From positions 54,505 to 118,504 of the forward strand of contig NZ_FOQY01000028.1 of assembly GCF_900113865.1 (NCBI RefSeq): a stretch of DNA of 64,000 bases. The letters are read 5' to 3'. A program made the translations under genes and the position numbers. Each line of letters opens with the position of its first letter. Position 1 is the first letter of the stretch. Below are positions 47,910 through 56,605 of the stretch, piece by piece. Under the pieces are notes generated by a model. The model had not been told where the DNA came from. It did not search any database and worked only from the letters and a program-made list of their open reading frames with translations. Source of the stretch: Streptosporangium canum. Its GTDB lineage: Bacteria > Actinomycetota > Actinomycetes > Streptosporangiales > Streptosporangiaceae.

Positions 47910-50900
47910 CCCTCTGGGCGGAGATCTGTGATCTGGTCATCCGCAACCAGGTCACCCGCCTGGCCGACCGGCTGGTCACGCTCACCGAGGAGGAGCGCGC
48001 CGAGCTGGGCGGGCGGTTGCCCGGCCTCGTCAAGGAGCTGCGCCGTGTCCGCACCGAGCAGGTGCGCGCTCATCATCCCGGCGACTTCGAGGAGATGGCC
48101 TCCTGGGAGGTCGGCGACCTGCTCGACAGCCTGGCCGGCGCGCTGCTGCTGACCGGTGTCGGCGTCATCACCGGCCCGGCGGCCGCGGTGACGTGGATGA
48201 CCGGCCGCGACGTCAACCGCCGCTGGGCCGAGGACCCCGACGTCGCCCAGGTGTGCAGGGTGGCGGCCACCCGCTCCCGGGAGTGGCGTCGTGATGTCGC
48301 GGTCCGGCTGGCCCAGCGGGTGCGCCGTCCCGCCGACCGCATCGCGCCGCTGGCCGTGGCGCTGCTGCGTGAGTCCGGCGCCGTGCCGCCCGACCACGAC
48401 CCGCTGGTGGCCGCCTGGCTGGCTGCGCCGAGCGTGGCCGATGACCCGCTGACCCCCGTGCTGCTGCCTCGTGTCTTCGACGCCGACGGCGCGGGCCGCG
48501 CCCTCCGTGACGAGCGGCTGGAGCCCCGGCCGACCCGCTGGCTGGCCGCCGCCGCCCGCGAGCTGCCCAGGGAGCAGGTGCTCGACGGTTGCGTGAGCCG
48601 TTTCCTGCGCGGCGGCGAGGCGCAGGACCTGCGTTTCTTCGTCCGGCTGCACACGCTCCTCGGCCCCACGCCCGCGGAGTCCGCGCCCCGCGTGCGCGAC
48701 TACCTGCGGTTGTTGCCGTCGGCTCCGGGCACGGTCGCCGAGCTGGCCGCCGGGCAGGTGCGCGGGGCGATGCCGCTCGACCACGCCGACCTGGTCGAGG
48801 CGGTCGACGCGCTCACCTTCCGGGACGAGGCCAAGCTCGCCGCCACGGGTCTGCGCTGGCTCGACCAGGCGATCCGGGCCACGCCCGAGGCGGCCGCCGA
48901 TTTCGTGACCGCGCTGACCACGGCGTATGCGCACAAGTCCTTCGACGTGCGCAACCGCGCGGCCGAGCTGACCCTGAAATACGCCGACCTGTTCGCCGAC
49001 CACACCGGGGCGATCCTCGACGGCGTCCGCCACCTCCCCGTCGACCTGGGCGCGAAGCTGGCCGAGCAGTTCGGCGGGGAGGCTCCGGTCGAGGAACTGC
49101 TGGAGCAGAAGGAGTTCCCGCCGCTGCCCGAGCTGCCGGAGGCGCGGCGGTTCCCCGAGCCGTCGATCTCCCCCAACTATCACGAGCGCTGGATCGGCCA
49201 GGAGCGCTGGCTGGCGGCCTTCGTCGCCGGGATCGCCGGCGACCGGGCGGGACTGCGCCGCAAGCTCAAGCCCCACGTCGAGCAGGACCAGGGTTACTGG
49301 CGGTCCAGGGAGGTGCGCCTCGACCCCGACGACTGGCAGTCGGCGCTGTCCGCCGAGTTCGTCACTCCCGGGAGCGTGCCGGAGCTGCCGCCGATCGAAC
49401 CGGAGAAGTTCTGGGACGGCGCGAACCACTCCGTGGGAGTACGCATCCTCACCCGTGGCGAGGAGCCCGGCCCGGAGCCGAGGCCCCGGCGGATCATGCT
49501 GGGCGGCGCCTACCGGCCTGGCCGCTACCTCGACGACGACACCCCGCTGCGCGCCTTCTTCATCACCTGGACCAGCGACGACGGCCCGGACGGGGCGGTG
49601 GCCCACGAGGGCGACCGGCAGATCCCCTTCGCCAGGGGCCGGATCCATCTGTACGACTCCCCCACCGACGTCGAGCAGCCGTCGCATTTCGGCGCCGACG
49701 ACGAGGACGAGGAGATCTGCGACGACAGACTGCCGGATCGCCGCCGTCCCATGCGGACGAGGCCTGGCGTCGTGTACGACGACTCCGTGGAGGCCATGCC
49801 GTCCTCCATTCTCGACCTCGCCTACGAGCACATGGCCGAGCTCGGCGTGGACCCCGCCCGGATCGCGGCGATGCGGGCGGAGGAGCAGGTACCCCCGCCA
49901 GGCCCAAGCGAGCCGCTCGTGGAGGTGACCGTCGTCTTCGTCCCACCCCGGCTGCGTTCCTTCATGCCCAAGGAGTTGCCCGAGCACGACGAGTGGCGGC
50001 GGCGCAACCAGCTGCCCCACCCCAATCGCGTCTCCCCGCCCCACGACTTCCTGCTGCACCGCTACGCGGAACTCGCCGAGGCCCTCCGAAACGGCACCCT
50101 GCCGCCCGTACTGCTGGCCACGCCGACCTGGATGAGCGGCCACCTCGACCCCGACGTGCTGGTCGGCCGGCTGGAGACCTGCGCCGCCGCCGGAGTGGAG
50201 CCGCCCTTGGCGGACCTGGCGCAGGCGCTGCTGCGGTTGCCCCGGGGCAGCCACCAGGCCGCGGCCGACCGGGCCGCCAAGGTCGACTCGGAGGCGGCGC
50301 GCTCGGCCGCCCGCTGGCTCTCCGGTGACGGCATGGCCGACCCTGAGTGCGGCCACGTGTGGCGCCACATGGTGGACGCGTCCATGGTCGAGTTCGGCGA
50401 CGGCGAACCGGAGCACTTCACCAACGTCAGACTGCAGCCGGTGTTGCGGGTGACGGCTCCGACCGGCCATCGGCTGATCGACGAGGTGCTGCTGCGTCAG
50501 CCGTTCGATTGGACGGTCGGCGAGTTCGGCGGCACGCTCCGGGCGTGGCCCGCCATGCTGCCCTCGCACCGCGAGGTCGTGGCCGTCAACCTCCTGCCCT
50601 TCCTGCTGCGCGGCCACTGGGGCGCGTGGGTGATGCCCACGGAGATCACCGGCCTGGAGATCGCCCAGGGCCCGATGGGCGAGTCCACGGCGGTGATCCT
50701 CGCCTTTCTCCTGGCCGACAGCGTGCCCGGCATGATCCCGCTGGTCCTGAGCATGGCCACCAGGGGTGAGCTGCCCGCCGAGGCGATCGGCCGCCAGCTC
50801 GCGCTGGTGCTGCGCCGCACCTGGCGGGAGACCCGCCCCGCCATCGCGGCCCTGGCCGAGCTGGCCGACGCCGGCGGCCACCACGAGGTGTGGCGCATCC

Positions 50901-51115
50901 TGCGCGCTCTGCTGCCCGGGATGTTGCCGGGCGAGGGGCAGCGCATCACCGTGACCCACGCCGAACTCGTCGCCTTCGCCGCCGACGTGGCACGCTGGAC
51001 CGGCGCGCGCGGGGAGATCCCGGTCGTCGCCGGGTTCGCACACAGCCGCCGGACGATCCGCTTCGTCCACGAGTGCAAGCGTCTTCACGCCCAGCTCACC
51101 GGAGCCACGTCATGA
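47906..51115 (+). CDS. Large DUF6493-like helical-repeat protein, partner of the SWIM protein
   Basis: A 1069-residue cytoplasmic protein starting at ATG 47906 on the ATGA overlap with the SWIM gene. The N-terminus (LVIRNQVTRLADRLVTLTEE, then LPGLVKELRRVR) and repeated amphipathic helix pairs (FVTALTTAYAHKSFDVRNRA, AELTLKYADLFADHTGAILD, VVAVNLLPFLLRGHWGAWVM) suggest an alpha-solenoid. A charged, acidic loop region lies at about 560-640 (DDEDEEICDD). No catalytic motif was recognised. Its stop overlaps a third start codon by 4 nt, the start of a now truncated gene. Confidence 0.8.
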   Translation: MTLWAEICDLVIRNQVTRLADRLVTLTEEERAELGGRLPGLVKELRRVRTEQVRAHHPGDFEEMASWEVGDLLDSLAGALLLTGVGVITGPAAAVTWMTGRDVNRRWAEDPDVAQVCRVAATRSREWRRDVAVRLAQRVRRPADRIAPLAVALLRESGAVPPDHDPLVAAWLAAPSVADDPLTPVLLPRVFDADGAGRALRDERLEPRPTRWLAAAARELPREQVLDGCVSRFLRGGEAQDLRFFVRLHTLLGPTPAESAPRVRDYLRLLPSAPGTVAELAAGQVRGAMPLDHADLVEAVDALTFRDEAKLAATGLRWLDQAIRATPEAAADFVTALTTAYAHKSFDVRNRAAELTLKYADLFADHTGAILDGVRHLPVDLGAKLAEQFGGEAPVEELLEQKEFPPLPELPEARRFPEPSISPNYHERWIGQERWLAAFVAGIAGDRAGLRRKLKPHVEQDQGYWRSREVRLDPDDWQSALSAEFVTPGSVPELPPIEPEKFWDGANHSVGVRILTRGEEPGPEPRPRRIMLGGAYRPGRYLDDDTPLRAFFITWTSDDGPDGAVAHEGDRQIPFARGRIHLYDSPTDVEQPSHFGADDEDEEICDDRLPDRRRPMRTRPGVVYDDSVEAMPSSILDLAYEHMAELGVDPARIAAMRAEEQVPPPGPSEPLVEVTVVFVPPRLRSFMPKELPEHDEWRRRNQLPHPNRVSPPHDFLLHRYAELAEALRNGTLPPVLLATPTWMSGHLDPDVLVGRLETCAAAGVEPPLADLAQALLRLPRGSHQAAADRAAKVDSEAARSAARWLSGDGMADPECGHVWRHMVDASMVEFGDGEPEHFTNVRLQPVLRVTAPTGHRLIDEVLLRQPFDWTVGEFGGTLRAWPAMLPSHREVVAVNLLPFLLRGHWGAWVMPTEITGLEIAQGPMGESTAVILAFLLADSVPGMIPLVLSMATRGELPAEAIGRQLALVLRRTWRETRPAIAALAELADAGGHHEVWRILRALLPGMLPGEGQRITVTHAELVAFAADVARWTGARGEIPVVAGFAHSRRTIRFVHECKRLHAQLTGATS

Positions 51116-51204
51116 CCTCTGATGACATCCGTACCGAGATCAGGAATCTCGTGCTCGACCACGACGCCGAAGGGCTGGCGTTGCGGTCGCCGAAGCTCAC
51201 CGCC
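51112..51204 (+). pseudogene. 5' fragment of the third gene of the SWIM/DUF6493-like operon
   Basis: ATG 51112 overlaps the upstream stop (ATGA) and begins MTSDDIRTEIRNLVLDHDAE then GLALRSPKLTAPAD. This resembles the N-terminal helix pair of the preceding large protein (a second DUF6493-like copy). After about 31 codons the sequence changes to an antisense tnpB fragment, so the gene was cut by an insertion/deletion. Confidence 0.55.
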
Positions 51205-51393
51205 CCGGCGGACGATGGCATTCTTGGCCTTCCCGCCGAGCGGGCGGGTGAGGCGCAAGCGGACCCAGCCGAGCTTGGGCGGCTTCGCCCGCGCCCAGCG
51301 CCGGTTGAGCCACTCGACCGTGATCTTCCCGCCCTCGGGGAAGCGGAAGCTCGGAGCGTTCCTCACCCGCGACTTCCAGCGGACCTTCCACGT
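51205..51393 (-). mobile_element. IS200/IS605-type TnpB fragment
   Basis: The minus strand reads TWKVRWKSRVRNAPSFRFPE then ITVEWLNRRWARAKPPKLGW and VRLRLTRPLGGKAKNAIVRR. This is an internal N-terminal part of TnpB (RNA-guided nuclease of IS200/IS605 elements), before its RuvC-like domain. Neither start nor catalytic part is present. It abuts the truncated operon gene on one side and a membrane-protein fragment on the other. Confidence 0.65.
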
Positions 51394-51499
51394 GCCGCAA
51401 TTCCCGTATCACCAATACAGTCGCGACAGCGACCAGCACCACAGCGAGGATCAGCAGCTCAAACCAGCCCAGCCCGAAACATGCATGCGCCTTTCGCAT
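51394..51499 (-). pseudogene. Small single-helix membrane protein, truncated
   Basis: From ATG 51499 the minus strand encodes FGLGWFELLILAVVLVAVAT then VLVIRELR, one transmembrane segment, after which the frame runs antisense to the tnpB fragment. Probably the start of a small membrane protein; no family recognised. Confidence 0.35.
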
Positions 51500-51540
51500 T
51501 CAGGGAACCCGGACGGCATCCCCGTTCAGAGCGCTAGCCG

Positions 51541-51606
51541 GCACCTGGCGGGCGAGGCGCATGCGTTCGCACAGCTTTCTTAGCCGTGTCCGTTCACGCC
51601 AGGTGC
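51541..51606. repeat. 10-bp inverted repeat bounding 66 bp
   Basis: GCACCTGGCG at 51541-51550 and its exact complement CGCCAGGTGC at 51597-51606. Could be a hairpin serving as terminator for the convergent RidA gene, or terminal repeats of a tiny mobile sequence. Confidence 0.4.
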
Positions 51607-51617
51607 ACGCTTACCGC

Positions 51618-52028
51618 TCAGGAATCAAGTACGGCGGCGATGGCTTCGATCTCAACGAGCTGGTCGGCGTAACCAAGCACGGTGACTCCCATCAAGGTGC
51701 TCGGTACGTCATGCTCACCGAACGAGTCCCGGACTATCTTCCAGGCAGCCGCCAAATCCTCTTGCCGGGCGGATGCGACGAGAACCCTTGTGCTGATGAC
51801 GTCCTGCAATGACGCGCCAGAGGCAGTGAGAGCCGCCTGCATGTTCTCGATGGCTTTCGCTGCTTGGCCCGCGTAGTCCCCAATCGCCGCCGTCGAACCG
51901 TCCTCGTTCAGGGGACACGCTCCGGCGAGGAAGATGAGTCGTGACCCGGAAGGCGCCGTGGCTGCGTAAGCGTACTGGGCGACGTCGGACAGAGAAGTGG
52001 AGCGAATTAAAGTGATGGCGCTCGGCAT
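51618..52028 (-). CDS. RidA-family protein (Rid/YER057c/UK114)
   Basis: A 136-residue protein of the RidA fold. IFLAGACPLNEDGSTAAIGD, AKAIENMQAALTASGASLQD and VISTRVLVA follow the family order. The catalytic Arg of RidA sits in the STRV segment (residue about 101-104); the C-terminal Glu (LVEIEAIA) is present. Classical members deaminate reactive enamines and imines. Single gene, start ATG 52028, with no partner. Confidence 0.9.
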   Translation of the reverse strand: MPSAITLIRSTSLSDVAQYAYAATAPSGSRLIFLAGACPLNEDGSTAAIGDYAGQAAKAIENMQAALTASGASLQDVISTRVLVASARQEDLAAAWKIVRDSFGEHDVPSTLMGVTVLGYADQLVEIEAIAAVLDS

Positions 52029-52289
52029 TGTCCCTCAGTTCCTTTCACATCGGATACAAAGCGACCATCCTGACATGAACATTCTGCCTGCTGCCTCCTA
52101 TTTTCGCAGACCAAGCCGCCCGTACCTCGCAGCCGGCTCATGGTCACGCCGCCGCCCAGATGCGGCACGACGATCGCCGCAGGGTCGCCGGTCGTGGTCG
52201 GGGGCGATCGAAGGTCCAGGGCTTCGTTCCTAATGACGGTGTGGGCGCGTTCCCCGATATGGGCGGGACCGGGTGCCTTGTTCGTTCCG
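52029..52289. other. Degraded stretch between RidA and the IS3 remnant
   Basis: No intact gene. The composition and a run of short frames suggest insertion-sequence debris, but I cannot assign a family. Confidence 0.35.
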
Positions 52290-52387
52290 GATCTCTGTAG
52301 ATCGAAGGCCACCTGCCGCACGGTCCGGCCGGCCTGCAACAGATCCAGGACTTTCCGACGGAACTCAGGGGGATATCTCCTTGCCAT
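52290..52387 (-). mobile_element. IS3-type OrfA (HTH) remnant
   Basis: From ATG 52387 the minus strand encodes MARRYPPEFRRKVLDLLQAG then RTVRQVAFDLQ, the HTH start of an IS3-family OrfA. Similarity ends there; the frame continues into unrelated sequence to 52007. No OrfB or terminal repeats were found. Confidence 0.55.
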
Positions 52388-52507
52388 GCCGACCTCTCCT
52401 GAAGGGGGTGGAGGCATGTAAGTCAACCAAAGCGACTCCACGAAAGCCGGGGTACATCAAAGTCTCCAGCAATCCCGGCGCGGTTCACGTTTGTGTGGCG
52501 GGCGATG

Positions 52508-53152
52508 CTAGGTGGTTTCGGTCCGTTTCGGGGCGAATGCCTGTAGGAAGGTGTCGACCGCGGCGCGCGAGAGGGCGCGCAGTTCGGTGTCGGGGAGGTG
52601 CCGGGTGCCGAGGCGTGTGCGTCTGTCCATCGGGCCGCAGAGCAGGGCGAAGAACTGTTCGGCGGCCAGGAGCGGATCGGGCGTGTGCAGGTGGCCGGCG
52701 ACCGTGAGGCGCGCGAGCCGGTCGGCGAGGGTTTCGGTGATGCGGTCGGCCGCGCGGGTGTGGATGATGTCGAGCAGGTCGGGGAACTGGTTGATCTCGG
52801 CGGAAAGCAGCCGGCGTAGCGCCCAGGATCGGTCGTCGCAGTAGCACTGAAGCAGGCGCAGGCCGACCCCTTCCAAGGTCGCGCGGAGGTCGGTGCCGCG
52901 GTCGGTGAGCCGGTCGACCGCGGCGAGATTGTCGGCCAGCGCCTGGTCGGCGGAGGCGGCGACGGCCTCGCGGAGCAGGTTCTCCTTGTCGCCGAAGTGG
53001 CTGTACACGGTGGCCTTGGCCACTCCCGCCTCGGCCGCGATCACGTCCACCCCGGCCTGGGCGTATCCTGCCCGGGCGAAGACGGTGAAGGCGGCGTCCA
53101 GGATCGCCTGCCGCTTGTCGATCCGGCCCCGCGCCGCGACGGCTTGATGCAT
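52508..53152 (-). CDS. TetR/AcrR-family transcriptional regulator
   Basis: Start chosen at ATG 53152, 214 residues. The HTH (AILDAAFTVFARAGYAQAGV, then AGVAKATVYSHFGDKENLL) is at about residues 12-58, and the C-terminal domain (RRLLSAEINQFPDLLDI) matches the TetR_C AcrR-like type. It follows the SDR gene on the same strand, 70 nt away. A perfect palindrome upstream of the SDR gene is its likely operator, so the pair would be autoregulated. Confidence 0.9.
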   Translation of the reverse strand: MHQAVAARGRIDKRQAILDAAFTVFARAGYAQAGVDVIAAEAGVAKATVYSHFGDKENLLREAVAASADQALADNLAAVDRLTDRGTDLRATLEGVGLRLLQCYCDDRSWALRRLLSAEINQFPDLLDIIHTRAADRITETLADRLARLTVAGHLHTPDPLLAAEQFFALLCGPMDRRTRLGTRHLPDTELRALSRAAVDTFLQAFAPKRTETT

Positions 53153-53222
53153 GTCCTCAGCATACGAGGCAGTCCACCAGCCCAGACTCATCGGCCCGAT
53201 CGGCTGGTCTAGCGAGTCCCGG

Positions 53223-54047
53223 TCACCCCGCGACGGCGGCGAGCAACTCGTCGGTGAGGCCGGACAGTCGTGTCGCGTCTTTTGCGGAGAACAGTTCGGT
53301 GTGCACGTTCAACTCGGTGAACAGGTCGAACGCGGTCAACGGCGGCGTCGGCGGATCGTCGAGCAGTCGCAGAATCGGCGGAACCACGTCTGCTGCGGGT
53401 TTGGCCATCATCCGCTGCTGGTGGAGGTAGGCGGCGGCCTGCGGATCGAACTCGCCCGCATAGCTGGTCGACGTGGTGCCGGGGTGGAAGAGCACGTACC
53501 GCACCGGGCCCTCGCCGTGCCGCTCGGCGAAGGTCACACCGAGCAGATCGTTCAGGCGCCCGGTCATGAACATCGCGTGCACCAAGTCGTAGTGCCGGCT
53601 GCTCTGCAGATCGTCCCAAGCCACGGGTGTGTCATGGCCGGGTCCGGCGACGTTCACGATCACCGGCCGCTCCGCCTGCTTCAGCGGGCCGAGCAGCCCG
53701 TAACTCACCAGCAGTCGGCTGAGGTAGAACAGTGCGAAGTTGCTCTCGAACCCTTCCACGGTCACCGACCGGTAGGACCGCATGAAACGGGCGCACAACA
53801 CCACGCCGTCGATGGCCGGGTACTCCTCGATGAGCATGTCGACGACGCGGCGGGTGTCTGAGACCAGGCTGAGGTCGGCCTGGATGAACGCCGCGCCGCC
53901 GGGCGCCGAGGCGGCCTCGGCCATCAGTCGTTCGCCCTTGCCCGGACTGGTCCCGATCATCACGGCCCTGTCGCCCCGGGAGAACAACGCGCGGGCCAGT
54001 GCCGCACCGATGCCGTCGGTGCCACCAGTGATCACATAGGTCTTCAT
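53223..54047 (-). CDS. SDR-family oxidoreductase with a non-canonical active site
   Basis: A 274-residue protein. The N-terminal Rossmann motif TGGTDGIGAALARALFSRGD binds NAD(P), and the structural IDGVVLCARF replaces the usual NNAG. Where short-chain dehydrogenases have YxxxK before LAN, the aligned segment reads FMTGRLNDLL, so the catalytic Tyr and Lys seem to be Phe and Arg. LFHPGTTST matches the P-G motif after strand 6. It may bind cofactor without classical SDR catalysis. It is the first gene of a pair with a TetR regulator. Confidence 0.82.
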   Translation of the reverse strand: MKTYVITGGTDGIGAALARALFSRGDRAVMIGTSPGKGERLMAEAASAPGGAAFIQADLSLVSDTRRVVDMLIEEYPAIDGVVLCARFMRSYRSVTVEGFESNFALFYLSRLLVSYGLLGPLKQAERPVIVNVAGPGHDTPVAWDDLQSSRHYDLVHAMFMTGRLNDLLGVTFAERHGEGPVRYVLFHPGTTSTSYAGEFDPQAAAYLHQQRMMAKPAADVVPPILRLLDDPPTPPLTAFDLFTELNVHTELFSAKDATRLSGLTDELLAAVAG

Positions 54048-54117
54048 CGAGTCGGCGTCCTCATCGTTGTCATGTGCGGAGACACCAAAAGCATACTGGT
54101 TCGTTCATATAACTAGA

Positions 54118-54134
54118 CTAACCAGTCTGGTTAG
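54118..54134. promoter_or_regulatory. TetR operator upstream of the SDR gene
   Basis: CTAACCAG-T-CTGGTTAG is a perfect 17-bp palindrome. An additional inverted half-site ACTGGTT lies at 54095-54101. Both are 50-90 nt before the SDR start, where the promoter should be. Confidence 0.75.
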
Positions 54135-54281
54135 GCAGCCCCGACGGACCCGCGCCTGCTGCGTATCGACGAGGTCGAACACCACGTTGCCGCCAGAGCG
54201 GGCACGCGAAAGAAGACGTCGTCGTACTGGACGTCAGCCCGCCACGACTTTCTCCACAACGGCTGACCTGCATGAACGGGC

Positions 54282-56015
54282 TTAGCGTACGTTTTCCTTC
54301 CGCTGCGCTACGACCCCCGAAGTGGCGGCGGGCGCGGGCAGAACTCCGGTGTGCCGGAGCCGGTCTCGGGCCGCTGCGATGGCTTCGGGGGTGGTGGCGA
54401 AGACGCGGCCGGCCTCATCGAGGCGGGCGATGATGCCGAGGGCGTGCAGGGGCTGGTGGTGGCCGGCGCGGATGCCGGAGATGTAGACGGTGATGCCGCG
54501 GCGCTGTAGGCGTTCGATGGCATCGCCCAGGACCAGAGCGCCGCTGGCGTCGATGGTGGTGACACGGGACATGCGCAAGATCACCACGGAGACGGTGGCG
54601 ACCTCGGACAGCTCCAACAGGAAACGGTGGGCCGCGGCGAAGAACAGCGGCCCGTCCAGACGGTAGGCGACGATGTGCTCGGCCAGCAGGGCATGTTCTT
54701 GCTCGGTGTGGTCGCCGGGCAGATCAGGGTGAATCGGCATCGCATCCAGGCGGACGTCGCGCGCGATGGAGCGCAATGCCAGCGCGCCGGCCACGATCAG
54801 GCCGAGGATGACGGCCTGGACCAGGTCGAGCGCCAAGGTGGCGATCGCGGTCAACCCCAAGACGACGGCGTCGCCGCGGGTGGAGCCGATCATGGCTCTG
54901 ACCGAGCCGACCTCTACCATCCGCACCGAGGTGGCCAGCAGCACACCGGCCAGCGCGGCCAGCGGGATCTGGGCGACCAGGCCGGCGGCGGTGAACACGA
55001 TCACGGCCAGGACGCCCGCGTGAGCCAGCGCCGCCAGCCGTGATTGGGCGCCGGAGCGGACATTGACCGCGGTGCGGGCGATGGCACCGGTGGCCGGGAC
55101 GCCGCCGAACAGCGGGACGATGAGGTTGGCCAGGCCCTGGCCGAACAGTTCCCGGTCGGGGTCGTGCTTGTGGTTGACGCTCATGCCGTCGGCCACGGCG
55201 GCCGACAGCAGCGACTCCAACGCGGCCAAGGCCGCGACCGCGACCGCAGGGGCGAGCAGCGAGCTCAGCGCGCTCACATCCACGAAGGCCAGGGAGGGAG
55301 CGGGCAAGGTGGCGGGCAGGTCCCCGATGCGCGCTACCGGCAGGTCGGCCAGTTGCGCCAGCAGGGTGGCGGCGGCCACGGCGAGCAGGGAGAAGGGCAC
55401 GGTGGGCCGCCAGCGCGCCCCCAGCAGCATCACCGCGGCCACCGTCAAGGCGATGCCCAGGGCCCACCACCGCGGCTGGGTGAGGAAGTCCTGCGCGGCC
55501 TGCCAGGCTACGGCGAGGACCTTGTCTCCCTCTGGAGTCGGCACGCCCAGGGCGGCCGGGACCTGCTGTAGGCCGATCACGCAGGCGATGCCGATGGTGA
55601 AGCCCTCCACCACCGGGGCCGGCACCAGGGCCATGTACTTGCCCGCGCGGCCCAGCGCCAGCGCGATCAGCATCAGCCCGGCCAACACGCCGACCATCAG
55701 CACGCCGGAGGCGCCGTGCGCGTGCATGATCGGAACCAGTACCACCGTCATCGCCCCGGTCGGGCCGGACACCTGCAGGCCCGAGCCGCCGAACAGCGCC
55801 GCCAGCACTCCGGCGACCACCGCGGTGGCCAGGCCCGCTGCGGCGCCCATGCCCGAGGAGATGCCGAATCCCAGCGCCAGCGGCAATGCCACGATCGCCA
55901 CCGTCAACCCGGCTAGCAGGTCACGGCGGGGACGGCGGCCCATCGCGGCCAACTCCCCGCCCTCGGGTAGCACGCTGCGCAGGCGGGCCCAGCCCGAGGA
56001 GAACGAGGGGGTCAC
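54282..56015 (-). CDS. SulP-family inorganic anion transporter with STAS domain
   Basis: A 577-residue transporter with about 12-14 membrane segments (ALPLALGFGISSGMGAAAGL and FGGSGLQVSGPTGAMTVVLV are the SulP signature region; NLIVPLFGGVPATGAIART is conserved). A C-terminal STAS domain lies at about 455-555 (VSVVILRMSRVTTIDASGAL). SulP proteins carry sulfate, bicarbonate or related anions. It is translationally coupled to the ArsR gene (GTGA/ATGA at 56012-56015) and a small protein gene, a three-gene operon. The substrate is not determined by sequence alone. Confidence 0.92.
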   Translation of the reverse strand: MTPSFSSGWARLRSVLPEGGELAAMGRRPRRDLLAGLTVAIVALPLALGFGISSGMGAAAGLATAVVAGVLAALFGGSGLQVSGPTGAMTVVLVPIMHAHGASGVLMVGVLAGLMLIALALGRAGKYMALVPAPVVEGFTIGIACVIGLQQVPAALGVPTPEGDKVLAVAWQAAQDFLTQPRWWALGIALTVAAVMLLGARWRPTVPFSLLAVAAATLLAQLADLPVARIGDLPATLPAPSLAFVDVSALSSLLAPAVAVAALAALESLLSAAVADGMSVNHKHDPDRELFGQGLANLIVPLFGGVPATGAIARTAVNVRSGAQSRLAALAHAGVLAVIVFTAAGLVAQIPLAALAGVLLATSVRMVEVGSVRAMIGSTRGDAVVLGLTAIATLALDLVQAVILGLIVAGALALRSIARDVRLDAMPIHPDLPGDHTEQEHALLAEHIVAYRLDGPLFFAAAHRFLLELSEVATVSVVILRMSRVTTIDASGALVLGDAIERLQRRGITVYISGIRAGHHQPLHALGIIARLDEAGRVFATTPEAIAAARDRLRHTGVLPAPAATSGVVAQRKENVR

Positions 56016-56356
56016 GAGGTGCCGGCCTCCACCTGGATCAGTTCGCTCAGCAACTCGTGCTGCTCGGTGAGCTTCTGGGTCAGCAACTTGCGGGCCGCGC
56101 GTAGCAACTCGGCCACGTCCCCACCGGCCAGGGCGTAGACCACGGTGGAACCGTCGCGGTGCGCATTGACCATCCCCGAGCGGCGTAGTACGGCCAGATG
56201 CTGCGACAACCCCGTCGGCTCGACCTCGATGGCGGCCAGCAGGTCCCGCACTGGCATCGGCCCCTCCTGCAGCAGCTCCAGCACCCGGATCCGCACCGGG
56301 TGGCCCAGCAGTCGAAACAGCTCCGCCTTGGCCTCATACAACGGAACCGACATCAC
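56012..56356 (-). CDS. ArsR-family regulator of the SulP operon
   Basis: A 113-114 residue winged-HTH protein (GTG 56356 or ATG 56353). LLGHPVRIRVLELLQEGPMP and VEPTGLSQHLAVLRRSGMVN are the ArsR core. It has no Cys or paired His, so it is not a classical metal sensor; redox, pH or anion-linked signals are possible. It overlaps the genes on both sides and probably represses the operon at the 56606-56625 operator. Confidence 0.9.
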   Translation of the reverse strand: MMSVPLYEAKAELFRLLGHPVRIRVLELLQEGPMPVRDLLAAIEVEPTGLSQHLAVLRRSGMVNAHRDGSTVVYALAGGDVAELLRAARKLLTQKLTEQHELLSELIQVEAGTS

Positions 56357-56553
56357 AGAGCCGCCCCCTCGCCCGGTTCGGCCTCACCCGAGCCGATCGG
56401 CACACCGTGCGTGCGAGCCAACCGCGCCACATGATCCCATTCCGCTTCGGCCAGCATCAGCGCGTCAACATCATCGCCACGCCGGGCCGCCTCCAACGCC
56501 GCGGCCGCCCGGCGCCCCCGTTCCCTGACCACAGCAGCGAAAGACCCGCTCAC
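56353..56553 (-). CDS. Small Ala/Arg-rich helical protein, first gene of the SulP operon
   Basis: Start chosen at GTG 56553 behind AGGGG (5 nt), giving 66 residues: VRERGRRAAAALEAARRGDD then VDALMLAEAEWDHVARLART. Predicted as two helices, with no membrane part. It overlaps the ArsR start codon. Similar small frames precede ArsR/SulP pairs in actinomycetes as far as I recall; no function is known. Confidence 0.6.
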   Translation of the reverse strand: MSGSFAAVVRERGRRAAAALEAARRGDDVDALMLAEAEWDHVARLARTHGVPIGSGEAEPGEGAAL

Positions 56554-56605
56554 AGCATCCCCTGACCTCGATCTCACCCGACAGCACGCATATTATCATG
56601 TAGTT

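Noticed and set aside
47657..51088. Antisense open frame of 1143 codons opposite the SWIM/DUF6493-like genes
   Set aside because: It is a by-product of the high GC bias; it has no ribosome binding site and no family motif, and the opposite strand carries coupled genes with recognisable motifs.
51618..53152. Toxin-antitoxin or defence pair in the RidA-TetR interval
   Set aside because: The interval has only an IS3 remnant; neither neighbour resembles a toxin or antitoxin.
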